Below are positions 1 through 11,185 of a DNA stretch of 64,000 nt, one piece after another. A model generated the notes under the pieces. The model searched no databases. It saw only the letters and a program-made list of their open reading frames with translations, and was not told the DNA's origin. The DNA lies in contig JAULSR010000002.1 in the NCBI GenBank assembly GCA_030512295.1, forward strand, positions 744,001 to 808,000, in the 5' to 3' direction. Made by a program: the position numbers and the translations under genes. The stretch's first letter is position 1. Every line of letters starts with the position of its first letter. The stretch is from Bombardia bombarda. Taxonomy: Eukaryota > Ascomycota > Sordariomycetes > Sordariales > Lasiosphaeriaceae.

Positions 1-790
1 GTCGTTCTTAATCATGGATAGCGGCATGCCAACCCAGCGTCCAGGGAAAGCTTCAAAGACATCGGGACGACTGGAATTCGGGTGGAAGATATGTCCAGGC
101 GGCGGCGGGCCTTTGGGCGCGAAGTGGTCGCGGACAGCGGTGATCTGCTCTTCCGTCAACTGCTCTGTCTTGTCGGCTATGCTCACGCCGTCCTCAATTT
201 CCGCCTTGTCCGCTGGGGTCGTTGGCGTGGCTGCGACCACAGCTGTTTCGCCGTTCTCGTCGTCGTCCTCGAGTCCACCGCGGGCCACCCATCCTGCGAT
301 GCTCTTCCAAGTCAGACGTCTGGCCTGCAAGACCAAGAACAGGGCGATAAAATCTTCCTGCTCCATGCCGGCTGCCCAGGGCTGGAGTGGGATGCGCGTC
401 TGCAGTCTTGCGATAAAACGGGTCGGGTCCTTGTCAAAACCCTCGAGGGTTCTCTTGTAGAGGGGCTTGACATGTTTCTTAAAAACGCGGAAGACCCGAG
501 AAGAAGAGAGAAGAGGGGCAACGTTTTTTTTTGTACCAGACTAAAACGGTCAGTCATTAAATTCTCTCCGTCTGAAGGCTGGCACTTGCCTTACTAATGG
601 GCTTAACGCGCAGTTACAGCTCACCGGCTGCCGAGAAAAATAGCAAAAAATGCAGGTCCAGGCATTGGTGGGCACCTGGGCATCAAGTATCAACAAAGGA
701 ACCTTATTTCACTAAATGGTCTGGCAGTGTCGAATTAGGACCGGCGCTAGGGAAGAAGTTCTGCAGTAAAGGCGGGAACAGAAACTCCAT
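1..790 (-). CDS. Orphan protein, 3' part cut by the window edge, related to its neighbour
   Basis: I do not recognise a named family. The minus-strand frame from 540 down to the window edge is open and acidic in its middle. Its block LQTRIPLQPWAAGMEQEDF and the following LVLQARRLTW align with LRQRPALQPWASALMIYDF and ILRASRLAW in the gene at 1182-2132, so the two are paralogues. The frame has no usable ATG in this exon. A 26-residue first exon at 713-790, starting MEFLFPPLL, joins in phase 0 through a GT-AG intron at 541-712. That start resembles the MELACHSFP start of the neighbour. The C-terminus lies off the window. The paralogy is visible; the first exon and the 172-bp intron are inference, since a stop closes the frame just upstream of 540. 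Confidence 0.5.
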
Positions 791-1181
791 ATCGCGTAAG
801 GGAGGCAGTCAGCAGCACTCGTGCAGGTTCAACTCATCCGAAGCTTGACACAGCCCCCACATCGACATTCCCCCGCCCTTCAAGAACAAATGTGAAATCC
901 GCAATTTCCTCCCGGCCTTGCTTTGCGCTTCGTCGCTTGTTTCGTAAACCCCCATCACCCTCGTCTGGTCATGCAGCATTGGATATATAATTAGCTTATT
1001 CTGACAAGGCAGAGTAGTTAAGTGTTTAAAGAGAATGATCTCGACCAGATATCTTTAGTAAAGAAATGCCCATGCTGCAACCGACAAATCCCAGATCCAC
1101 AAAGAAAACCCTCAAACCCTACCCAAAGAACACCGCTAAACACTCCCAGAAAACCCCAGAAGAGAACCCACAACCCACTGT

Positions 1182-2132
1182 CTAATTGTCCACGTCCATT
1201 GCGTCGTGGCGGTTATTGCCGATGCCGCTGTTGGCGGACGGCGCCGTGTCTCTAAAAGCGTTGACGAGCGAATGGCACAGGTGGTCCATAGTCGTGGTGA
1301 TTTGCAGGCGGTTCATGCCACCCATGAGACCTCCGTAGACCTCCGCGTTCGTGTTCATGTCTATCTCCATGCCCGTGTTCTGGCCACTGCTGGTGGTGGC
1401 GTTCTGATCCTGGGCTGTCTTGTTGTTGTTGTTGTTGTTGTTGTTGTGATTGGTGTTGTTGTGATTGGTGTTGTTGTGATTGGTGTTGTTGTGATTGGTG
1501 CTGTTGTGATTGGTGCTGTTGTGATTGGTGTTGTTGTGATTGGTGTTGTGATTGGTGTTTTGATTGGTGTTGTGAATGGTGTTGTGATTGGTGTTGTTGC
1601 TGTTGTTGTTGTTGTTGTTGTTGTTGTTGTCGAGACCTCCAGATGCCAGCCAACCAGTCACATGCTCCCACTTCATCTTATCATTGCTGGCCGCATGAAA
1701 ACGGTCAAGGGCGTGTGCGAGCATGCCATGCTCGTCCACGTTGAGAGGCTTTTGGCGGTCCACGTACCAAGCCAGGCGGCTGGCTCGCAGAATCCAGAAC
1801 ATGCCGACAAAGTCATAGATCATGAGGGCCGATGCCCAGGGCTGCAGGGCAGGGCGCTGCCGTAGGTCCAGGATGAAGCGAATGGGATCCTCGTCGTAAC
1901 CTGTGTGGATCCAGTTGGGATCCGCCACCATAATTTCGCCCTCGAAAAACATTTGGGCAAACGTGCGCTCTACGCCCATTATCTGGAAGGGCTGGATGTG
2001 CTTCCTGAGGGCCGTGAATATGCGCTCGTCTACCGTCTTGGTCTTCATAATGGACGATTCGTAGACGTCTCGAAAGTCGGTTCTGGGAATAAGGTTGAGT
2101 AGTCTGGGGAAGCTGTGGCAGGCTAACTCCAT
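1182..2132 (-). CDS. Orphan protein with long Asn/His/Thr repeat
   Basis: This is a single-exon frame of 316 residues with no family I can name. Residues 1-165 look like a folded globular segment rich in Phe, Trp and Ile. Residues 167-238 are almost entirely Asn with interspersed His, Thr and Ser, in a repeating NTNHN pattern. The tail is Met/Asn-rich and ends in DAMDVDN. The globular part matches the partial gene immediately downstream on the same strand, so this is a tandem paralogous pair in which only this copy carries the repeat. The microsatellite coding for it (CAA/CAC/AAC triplets) is prone to length change, so repeat length may vary between strains. The first ATG is taken as start because it opens the conserved block. 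An RNA-binding or prion-like role could be imagined for the Asn tract, but nothing here shows it. Confidence 0.65.
   Translation of the reverse strand: MELACHSFPRLLNLIPRTDFRDVYESSIMKTKTVDERIFTALRKHIQPFQIMGVERTFAQMFFEGEIMVADPNWIHTGYDEDPIRFILDLRQRPALQPWASALMIYDFVGMFWILRASRLAWYVDRQKPLNVDEHGMLAHALDRFHAASNDKMKWEHVTGWLASGGLDNNNNNNNNNSNNTNHNTIHNTNQNTNHNTNHNNTNHNSTNHNSTNHNNTNHNNTNHNNTNHNNNNNNNNKTAQDQNATTSSGQNTGMEIDMNTNAEVYGGLMGGMNRLQITTTMDHLCHSLVNAFRDTAPSANSGIGNNRHDAMDVDN
1417..1640. repeat. Triplet / 15-bp microsatellite inside the Asn-rich gene
   Basis: The plus strand shows runs of GTT flanking about eight imperfect copies of a 15-bp unit built from TGTTGTTGTGATTGG. It encodes the Asn/His/Thr tract on the minus strand. 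All unit lengths are multiples of three, so expansion would keep the frame. Confidence 0.9.
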
Positions 2133-2732
2133 GTTGATCCCGGTGCCGCGATTGGACTAAACTGTCGGGGATGTTTGTTGATGAGTCACCGTTTGCTACG
2201 ATAAGGGTTACTGCGGGCACAGTTGGAAGTTCGGCACAATGAGAGAGATAAGTGGTACCATAGGAAGTTGGGTAGAGAGCTGGATCTTTGGAAATAGATA
2301 AACTTTATACAAAGGAGAGATCTAAGAAAGCATGGAGAGAAAAAATGCACAAGTTTTAAGAGGAAGATGCACGGTCGTTTCATGGCCCATCCCGACGTGA
2401 CCATGAGGCAAACAAGCAAGCTGGACAGCTCGGCGGCTCTGGTATTAACGAGAGATGCCGGGGTTCTCAAACGAGTGTGCGTATAGAAGAGACCTTTACA
2501 CTGTGTGGATGGATATACCTAGCTTGGGGTTATGTGCATCAATAGCGAGTTTCAGAATGTGTGGCTCTTAGGTCTCTGTATACAAAACATTTATTCTACC
2601 CTTTGCAAACTCGTCTCGTACTGTCGCGGCAACGTCGTTCCATTTATCTTTTGCATCCTGCTCCGAATCGAACGCGTACAGCGGCCGGTTCTGTCATTAT
2701 TTGCTTAGCTGCACAACCCCGACAACGTGATA
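2133..2732. other. Intergenic, nothing recognised
   Basis: This is the upstream region of the Asn-rich gene and the downstream region of the FAD monooxygenase. Only short unsupported frames are present. Confidence 0.5.
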
Positions 2733-4019
2733 TCACCGAGGGGGGAGACTACTGACCTTGATCTTCACCATCTCAGGATCAATCTCAATGTCCTCATCGA
2801 CATTCTTCAAAACGTTATGCCACCTATCCCGCAAATCCTCCCCATGCGTTTGGCTAACCCTAGTTCTCGGAAACCTGAGCTTCTCATACGCCCTCGTCGC
2901 AATCTTCACGTCGTCTCGGCCTACAAGACCAAGACAAACCGCCAACGTCCCCGCGCTCTCGCATGCCTGGCTCGCCCCCTGCGCCGACGTTGGGAGATGC
3001 GCGTGGCAGCTATCCCCCAGCAGCACGATCCGATGTGACTCAGGCGAGACCCACGTGGGCAACGGCTTGCGGTAGCAAATCTTCCAGTCGAGACACTTAT
3101 CCGTTGACCTGATGGCCTCGCGGATGTCGGGGTCGATGTTGGCTACCAGCCGACGCACCTCTTCCATGTCCCCCGGCTGGAACCACGACTCGGGCACGTC
3201 GCCGTCGTCCTTGTGCGTGAGGATCCAGTTAAACTCGCGCCCGCCGCGCAGTGTATTCTGCACCACGTGTGTGTCAGGTCCAATCCAGAAATTAACGTTG
3301 TCCTCCTTGAGGAAGGCGTTGCGTGCAGGGTCAGCAATCATCTCGGCGGACGGCTCAAAGTAGGCGCGGAAGCAGGCGTACCCGCTCGAGACGGGATCAT
3401 CGCGTGCCCCAAGCACCAGATGCCGCGCGAGAGACTTGATGCCATCGCAAGCTACGATGGCATCGGCGGTGAGGGTCTCGCCGGAGGCAAGGGTCAGTGA
3501 CGGTACTGGATCGGCGTCGGAGTAGGCCACTACCTCACAGCCCATGCGGATAGGGATACCCCTTTCGCCCACCCACTTGAGGAAGATGTCGTGGTAGTCG
3601 CCGCGGTGGCCGATGTAGCCGGCCATGTCGATGAGGGGCTGCTCTGCGAGGATCTTGCCGTCATGCCAGCGCCGGATCTTCATGGTGGGCGACTGGTTGC
3701 CGATGTCTTGAACCTCTTTGACGTTGCAGCCCCAGCGAGAGAGCAGCCTGTAGGCGTTTTCGCCCAGGCCGAGCGAGTCACCGAGGCGGTTGAAGGCACG
3801 GACTTTGTCCAAGACTGCGACTACCTCGTGGCCATGGTGGTGTAGGGCAATGGCGGCGGCGCAACCCCCAAGACCGGCCCCGACCACAATTACTTCGCGA
3901 TGAATGGGGTCAGCGGGTGAGTAGGATGGAACGGGAGAGTGGCACAGCTCACCTCGTAAAGGGGGATTATGAGGCGATACAACCCTTTTATACGCTTTCC
4001 CAATCTCTGGAGTGGCCAT
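2733..4019 (-). CDS. FAD-dependent monooxygenase, salicylate hydroxylase-like (class A)
   Basis: This is a class A flavoprotein aromatic hydroxylase of the UbiH/salicylate hydroxylase fold. Visible motifs, numbered on the unspliced frame, are the dinucleotide-binding GAGLGG at about 46-52, the DG motif in ACDGIKS at about 190-196, and the second FAD motif LLGDSCHAHLP at about 331-341. Such enzymes use NAD(P)H and oxygen to hydroxylate phenolic acids, often with decarboxylation. There is no signal peptide, so it is probably cytosolic. A 60-bp GT-AG segment at 3893-3952, with a CTGAC branch site, sits exactly before the Rossmann strand. Splicing it joins PLR directly to VIVVGAG and keeps the frame, so I expect it is an intron. 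The C-terminus ends abruptly after a GTCAGT that could be another donor. It is transcribed divergently from the VAO-like gene, and substrate is unknown. Confidence 0.85.
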   Translation of the reverse strand: MATPEIGKAYKRVVSPHNPPLRGELCHSPVPSYSPADPIHREVIVVGAGLGGCAAAIALHHHGHEVVAVLDKVRAFNRLGDSLGLGENAYRLLSRWGCNVKEVQDIGNQSPTMKIRRWHDGKILAEQPLIDMAGYIGHRGDYHDIFLKWVGERGIPIRMGCEVVAYSDADPVPSLTLASGETLTADAIVACDGIKSLARHLVLGARDDPVSSGYACFRAYFEPSAEMIADPARNAFLKEDNVNFWIGPDTHVVQNTLRGGREFNWILTHKDDGDVPESWFQPGDMEEVRRLVANIDPDIREAIRSTDKCLDWKICYRKPLPTWVSPESHRIVLLGDSCHAHLPTSAQGASQACESAGTLAVCLGLVGRDDVKIATRAYEKLRFPRTRVSQTHGEDLRDRWHNVLKNVDEDIEIDPEMVKIKVSSLPPR

Positions 4020-4612
4020 ATCTTCTTTGAGCTTCTACAAACCTCGACCAGTTACGTTTCGTCGTCCTCTAACAAGGATGTTGTTTTCAGAGGGATTATT
4101 CAACTGGGAACAATGGGCTTGGAACTATAAACTCCAACACGAGAGGGCATGAGACTTAATAGTAGACACCTGCTTATGGATGTTGAAGCGCAGGCTACAG
4201 ATATCCAGGATTTGGAGATATGTTCCGATATGTGGAGGAAGATCGGCAATGTCGGGATACCACCACAGCAGCGGCTATGTAGTCGCAAGAAGGTTGGTGC
4301 GGGGTGTAGCTGCACACCATCTGCGGCAGTTCTCCAACTCTTGTCATTCACCCGTTCTTGGAAAATGACTGCCGGCAAAGCCTGCAGGACAGTGCTACCC
4401 CTCTTGTTGACCATCCAGCGTCCCCTTTCCCCCGTATGGGGCTAATGACCCCCAGAAAGCTAACAAAGGATGTGCCCAGCTCTGTAAAGGACGTCAACTC
4501 CCATCGACAGCGACAGTTGTGTACAGTCGACAGGTGAATCTCTCAACCTTTAGACATTTATCTTTGGGCATTGCGGTCTTTTACCCTGGGTCAAACAGCT
4601 AGCGAAGCCAAA
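4020..4612. promoter_or_regulatory. Shared divergent promoter of FMO and VAO-like genes
   Basis: A gap of about 590 bp separates the start codons of two head-to-head flavoenzyme genes, so both promoters lie here. I see no motif I can assign to a named regulator. Co-regulation is inferred only from the arrangement. Confidence 0.5.
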
Positions 4613-6570
4613 ATGTCGACGTCGTCAACTTTCCCTCCTCCGCCAGCCCTTTCATCGCACCACTCAGGCCTTCCTGAGAGACTGGCAGAGATCGGAATTG
4701 AAACCAAAAACCGGCTTCTATCGAAGAGGACTCTGCCCGAAAGCGTCGCCCGCCAGCAAAATGTCCCTCGTCTCCCTCCCGACACAAACCGAGTTGAGTT
4801 TGACCAAGCCATCGACGAACTTAAGCAGATTCTCGGCGAGGAACATGTTGCCGTCAACGACAAGCCCCTAGTGGATGGTTGGTACATGGAGCATCCGTAA
4901 GCGTGATGATTTGCAGTACCCAGTGTTCTGACAGTTGCGCATGCTCACCACGTGGACTCTGCCAGAAACACCCACGATGCATTCCATATTGCGCTCCAGG
5001 AGGATCTAGTGTCGAGTGCAGTGGTATATCCTGGTACCGTGGGAGAGGTTCAGGACATCGTTCGCTGGGCCAACAAGCACAAGATTCCCATCTATCCTAT
5101 TTCTATGGGCAGAAACATTGGATATGGTGGCACGGCACCACGTGTGTCGGGGAGCGTGGTGATTGATCTGGGGAAAAGGATGAATCGCATTTTGAACATC
5201 GACGCCGAGAATGCATCGTGTCTTCTCGAACCAGGTGTTTCTTACTTTGCCTTGTATGAGGAAGTTCAGCGGCGGAAACTGCCATTGTGGATTGACACTC
5301 CCGATGTTGGTGGAGGAAGTGTGCTAGGAAATGCCATTGATAGGGGTGTAGGGTGCGTCTCTCCATCTCGAGTACCTCCTCGCTCATTTTCTCTAGCTTA
5401 TCATCCTGCAGGTACACCCCATACGGCGATCACTTTGCCAATCACTGCGGTCTCGAGATTGTTCTCCCAAACGGCGAGCTCCTGAGAACTGGTATGGGAG
5501 CACTTCCAGGAAAGGATGGCGGCGACAACCCCACCTGGCAATCGTTCCAGCCCGCCTATGGACCCTACTCGGATGGCATCTTCAGCCAAAGCAACTTTGG
5601 CATTGTGGTGCGAATGGGCATGTGGCTGATGCCAGAAACTGGCCATCAGTCCTATCTGATCACCTTTCCTCGCGACGAAGACTTTCCGGATATTGTCGAG
5701 ATCATTCGGCCATTGGCACAACAGCGCATCCTTGGTAACATCCCCCAGCTTCGCCATGTCATCCAAGAGCTTGCAACTACTGCTCGGCCAAAGTCTGATT
5801 TCTACGACGGAATCGGTCCAATCCCGCGCGACATCATCAGAGAGCACGCTTCATCCCTACCGGTAGGAGACGTGTCGTGGGTATTTTATGGGACGCAATA
5901 CGGCGACGCAGCCAGTATCGCCACCCAGCTCGACTCGATCCGAGCCGCATTCTCCAAGATTGCCGGGGCCAAGATGCTGCTGCCTGGGGATCTCCCACCG
6001 TCCCACTATCTCCAGTCTCGTGTCAGCGTGTGCAGCGGGGTGCCTGTGCTGAAGGAGCTCGACTGGCTCAACTGGGTGCCAAACGCAGCGCATCTGTTCT
6101 TCAGTCCTATCGTGCCAACGCGGGGAAAGGACGCACAGGTGGTACACGAGATCGTCGTCCGACTGCACGCCAAGTACGGCATTGATCTCTTCCCCACGCT
6201 CTGCGTAGCGGGCCGAGAGATGCACTACATTGTCAACATCGTGTACGACCGCTCGTCTCTAGACGAGAAACGACGAGCGGCAGTCCTGATGCGCGAGATG
6301 ATCGCCGAGACGGCAGCGGAGGGTTATGGCGAATATAGAACGCACATTCTCTTCGCGGACATGGTGGCGGGGACGTACAACTGGGGCAACAATGCTCTGA
6401 TGCGCTTCAACGAGACCATCAAGGATGCCTTGGACCCGAATGGCATTTTGGCGCCTGGAAGAAACGGCATCTGGCCAAAGAGGTTTAGAGGAAAGGGGTG
6501 GGAGATCACTGGGACTGAGGTTGAGGATGCGCTGGAGGGAAAGGGCATTGGTCCAAGACCTGACCTATAA
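4613..6570 (+). CDS. Vanillyl-alcohol oxidase-like FAD-linked oxidase
   Basis: This is a flavoenzyme of the VAO/4-cresol oxidising family, which oxidises para-substituted phenols such as vanillyl alcohol or 4-(methoxymethyl)phenol. Exons are 4613-4896, 4966-5352 and 5412-6570, giving 609 residues against about 560 in the Penicillium enzyme. The extra length is mostly N-terminal. Family landmarks are all present: GRNIGYGG with the substrate tyrosine near 147, DTPDVGGGSVLGN near 205 with the active-site acid, AHLFFSP near 451 with the histidine that links FAD covalently in VAO, GREMHYIV, and EYRTH near 531 supplying the Tyr-Arg pair that binds the phenolate. The chosen first intron restores the VAO pattern YMxxPNTHD. 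The start at 4613 has a good CCAAAATG context. There is no signal peptide. Family assignment is firm; the exact phenol is unknown. Confidence 0.93.
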
Positions 6571-7565
6571 GTCTACTGTGTATTTAGGCCATTGAGCACC
6601 AGCACCCGTCGGGGATACATAAGGCAGGCACCTAATATTTCCTCGGACTGTAAATCCGATGGGGGTGGCTGAGTCAGCCAGCCAGCCAGCCAACCAGCCA
6701 GTCCGCCCCCAAAGAGACGCGCCACACCGCTCGTGCCACTGTGGGACGTTGTGATGTGACAGGTAAAACGCATGGACGCTTCAATTTTTCCTCCGCCATG
6801 AACCACCGCCACGTCCTTCCCCATGCGGGATCTGACATGGGCTCAGCTGCCCCCCAAGGCAAGGACAGATTGAAGATGCAGATGGGCGGGCATCTGCCGC
6901 AGTGATGGCGGCTGCTGGGGTTTTCTGCTTCTGGGCTGCATGCCATGCTACACAGGCGACAGGAAGAATAACCCGTCTCGCCCGCCCGTCTCGCCCGTAT
7001 CCTCAATTGGGCTTCACAGCTTGAGCTGTGTATGGGTACATCCATCCCTGCCAGGCATGCGGTCCTCAGACACGCCGATCAGGTGCAGCACGGTAACTCG
7101 TTTCGTCGTGCCTATTGGACTGAGAGCTGACCGAGGGCAGAGTTTGGCAAGGGCTAGACCCGATATGGCGGCACTGCCGCGTCTCATCCTTTCCAAACTA
7201 TTGGTTTTTTGAACGGTAAAGGCCTCCCAGCATCCGACCGCACGCCACGGTTCGTTTCGATGGCCTTTCCGGGCTCCCAATCCAAGTCGATCTGTTTGTC
7301 TTTGACATTCTCTGTTTGACCAACTCCCGTCTCGTGAGAATTACGCCTTTGTACGTCTTTGATACCCGAGTCCTGCACCACCAAGGAAATCGCCAATCGT
7401 TCGAGTGTAACAGCGACAAATTACTAGGGTTGGATGCCCCTCATGGTCTCTTAGGAGCAGCCTGATCGACTTGCTTTACCCCACTCTTGTCGCTGGCCCG
7501 TCTGCGTCGTCCGAGGGCCACCATCACATGTCCATGGTGCTGGACTCCCAAGTCGCTCTTGACTG
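6571..7565. other. Intergenic region with CAGC repeat
   Basis: This holds the 3' flank of the VAO-like gene and the 5' region of the dual zinc-finger regulator. Short frames on both strands have no recognisable content. A CAGC-type repeat lies at 6675-6702. Confidence 0.5.
6675..6702. repeat. Imperfect CAGC tetranucleotide repeat
   Basis: About seven copies of CAGC with one CAAC variant are present in noncoding DNA. Confidence 0.8.
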
Positions 7566-10500
7566 ATGGGTAAGTTCAAATTCCAGTGGCCATGATGGCC
7601 GAGCATTGCTGATTGGAGCACTTACCAACCTCAGAGTGGCGTATCCAACATGCGGACTTCGCATCCGATTTTCAAGGAGGCATCGATGAGAAGCTCCTCC
7701 ACGGCCGTGCAGGGTCCAGCAACGATGGGGTTGAATCATCCAGCACCGACAATCGGGTTTACCCTACTGCCGATAGCTTAGCTGCCTTCCAACAAGATAA
7801 CATGGACATTGATCTCGACCTGGATTGTCTGTCATGGGCAACTGACCTCAATAGCTCCCTCTATGATACCGATATGGATCCTAATCACCATTATTCCCAC
7901 GTCGAACACCACGCGGAAGTAGAAGTCGGGTTGGGGCTTCCTCATGATCTCCTTTTCTACGAAGACGAAAATACTTTGCCCGACTTTCTTCAGAATGAGC
8001 CACCCTCTCGAGCGGCAAGTCAGAAAACAATCCAAGCCGTTGTCCCATCTGCTACACCTTACACTGGGACCCAAGACATCGACCGGTCTAACGACATCGA
8101 CATGGAAGAGACGGCGTCGCAGCGTCTTCGGAACCAACTCTCATTGTTATCCGAAGGCTCATGTGGAGACGAACTTGTTTTCAAGGATTGCAAGCCATCC
8201 AAGGCTATTTTGCTACATAAGCTGGCCATGGAATACGGCTTCAGTTACAATCATGACGCTAAAAGCCGATCTGTTTCTATCACCAAGATTCAGACAGAGG
8301 CTGTGCAAGACAATGGACAACCAGAGACGTTTTCTGTCGGACCCGAACGAAGCAGAATTTCAGTGGATGACTCGCATTCTCTAAGGCAATCCATCTTCAC
8401 GGTCGAATCTTCCTTTCCATCTAATCCGAGACAAGCCGATACGGGAAATTTAATCTCCAGCTCATCATTCTTTGAAGATCTTCTGCAGAAAGCTTCCACC
8501 CCATCACCGTGGGGACAAGCAGACCTAACTGAACCCCACCAATATGCAATACCGACGGCAGATCCATTTGACTTCTCGCATGAAGTAGTATCGGAGCAGG
8601 CCGACAACAGCCATGAAGACGATGCGTCAAAGGCTACCATCTTCGGTCAATCCTCAAGATCAGAGGATACTCAGCAGCTATCACGTCAACCCAGCCGTGG
8701 CCAGCGAATCGGTCATTCAATCAGCAAGCATGTTTCTACATGGAAGACATCCATAGCAAAAGGTGGTCGCCGAGGACCCCTGAGTGAAAACAGTCGACGG
8801 GATATGAAGGTCCTTGAAGGGGTTGGAGGCGCCTGTTGGAGATGCAAGGTTCTTCGCCGCAAGGTACTTCATCCCCGTCGTCCCACCCACCTCAATCCAT
8901 GCCCCAAATTCCTATAATAGAAGCTAACACGAATAAGTGCGATTCTGGGAGTACATGTAGGTGTTGTTTGCAAAGCATACCTACGCCATACTTCGGCGAC
9001 GATGCGCCGCTCTGGCCATTGATAGGCTGTCGTCGCGGTGCCCTTCGAGATTCAATGCCAGAACAACTCCTGTGTCCTGCTTCTCGACGGCCACCCTTGG
9101 ACACACCAGAAACACAGGATAACTATCAACCACGCCGCTCTCTTGACATTGCCGATCGACACGTTCTGGCTGCTGAGAGTCAAAGACTGTCGGACATGAA
9201 GTCTGTCTTGGAGCATGCCTTTTACAAGCTTTCCATCACCGATCCAAACATGAAGAACTGCTTTATGTCCTTTATTGAGGCTGGACGCTACCGTGACAGG
9301 GATTGTCTCCATAAAAGCTACTCTTGCCACGACAACACATTCACATACTCGGAGCTTATTGCCGTCATAGCTTGGGAACTTGCTGAAAACCAAGCTCTCT
9401 TGCCATTACTTGAGATCAAGTCCTGGCAGGCCTTTATGGAGATGCTGGAAACGGCATGCATTTACGAATCCGAAGTCAGCCAAGTAAGCCGATCTCCTAA
9501 ATACTCGTCACTGATTCAAATTTCATGATCTAATTATTGCACAGACATCCTTAGTAATGTTGTCAATGGTTTGTCTACGATACTGCCTCGGTGTCATGCG
9601 GCTTCATTCTGCAGGTCTCCTCTCCACCGGCGCTCACGATGGCTGTGGACCAAGCCAATGCCATGTCCACTACATACGCGACCTCTGTCTTTACGTCTCG
9701 ACTTACATCGACGAGCTTTCCTCTGTCATCTTCAACAAGGAGAATATGCGAGACCGACGATGGTGGCTTTCGACATTCTGGAGCATGTATATCCAGAGTT
9801 ATGTTAGGCATGCTCTAATATCCATTGAAAAACAGCTGTGTTTTGCGTCCATAGACGACGTACCCGCCGAAGAGCTGACGAGCACCCAATATCTGCATCT
9901 CGCCGCCGTGTTGTTTACAGCAGCATCCACCAAATACGACCCTCTTCTGGGAGGTCGACTACAATACGCCTTGACAGACAACTCGGTCCATGTCATTCAA
10001 GAAGCATCTTCGTCACACCATTCCGCAGCCAGGTCGGTTTGCGAGGTTGACAAATGGCCCGAAGTCGGCATAAAGAACTCACATCAGTTTCTCCGAAAGT
10101 TGCTTCAAATAGGATCACTTGACTTTGAGAACGTTGATGCTGAGATGCTTGACATTTCGATCAAACCGGAGACATCCGTGCTCCAGTTCCTTGATAGTCC
10201 GTCCTCACCACCATGGAAGAACGAACCAACCCACTCTAATCAACTTGAATCCCCACAAAATCGCTCTTCATTCTCCCCTGTATCCGATCGCTCTAAACGA
10301 CAATCTGTTGAGAGCGGGTATTCACTAGCGTCAATTGCGAGCATGTCAGGGGCAAGTTCAATAAGTTTGGCGAGGACATTTGACACCGACATGACAAGTA
10401 TCTACGAGGCTTCAGTTCAACCCAAACAAAACAGGAGCAGTTTCTATGCGAGCGATGCCTTGAGGTCGGGGATGGTCTCACCCATCTGCCAAACCCCCTT

Positions 10501-11185
10501 GGTCGAGAGTTCTGACCAGTTTATGGCCGGCACCTCCACAGCAGTTTTAGAGGAATCTCCAGTCATTGACACGAGCATTGCAAGAATTGTCTGCTATTGC
10601 TGTCCAAAAGCGCCCCAGTCGTTCCGTTCGGCTGAGGATTTATTGTAAGTTTTCCATTTCAGAGCGGTAGCGTCCACCCTAATTTTCTTTGCATGAACTA
10701 ACCTTGGCAAAAGGCGACACGAAGCTGAAAAGCCTCATCCGTGCTCACAATGCAAGAAGCGGTTCAAGAGCCCGAAAGAGGCGGAGAGGCACATGAACGC
10801 CATTCATCTCAAATCAGACTACTGGTCCTGTCAAATGTTGGCAAACCCTCTTGTGGCATTTCACACCGTTACGTCCAGAGGGGTGATGTATGACATCTGC
10901 GGGTTCTGTGGTGGAGGCTTTGAACGAGCAAAGGGAGAAAACAACAGCGACGATACTGGTTCAGCCGACGCCTCAACTGATCGAGATATCAGCGAGCTCG
11001 TTGCACATCTCGAGTCGGTACACAAACACATGGAGTGCAATCAAGAGAGGAAATTTTACAGAGTCGATAATTTTCGAACGCATTTGCGGACCGCCCACGT
11101 CGCCTTGCCAGGGAAGTGGTTAAAGGTTTTGGAGAGAAATTGCAGGACGGTGACAACGCCACCACAGCCGCCACCTCCGCAATGA
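7566..11185 (+). CDS. Transcription factor with central Zn2Cys6 cluster and C-terminal C2H2 finger
   Basis: The predicted protein has 1,116 residues from five exons: 7566-7569, 7635-8863, 8938-9483, 9545-10644 and 10714-11185. The first exon contributes only ATG plus one base, and splicing then gives MEWRIQ. Residues 1-400 are acidic, Ser-rich and low in structure, as in activation regions. At about 402 begins CWRCKVLRRKCDSGSTC, a fungal Zn(II)2Cys6 cluster whose last cysteine is probably in IGCRRG. Its codons are split by the intron at 8864-8937. The middle is helical, and a Ser-rich stretch follows. At about 970 a C-x2-C-x12-H-x4-H finger appears (CSQCKKRFK...HMNAIH), preceded by a CYCC motif and followed by further Cys/His pairs. 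The protein should be nuclear and bind DNA. Target genes are unknown. Confidence 0.85.

Noticed and set aside
1206..1865. 219-codon plus-strand Val-rich frame
   Set aside because: The Val/Gly run is the complement of the Asn-coding microsatellite on the minus strand.
2733..6570. Calling the FMO-VAO pair an established biosynthetic or catabolic cluster
   Set aside because: Only two enzyme genes, with no regulator, transporter or further pathway enzyme adjacent; kept as a hypothesis.
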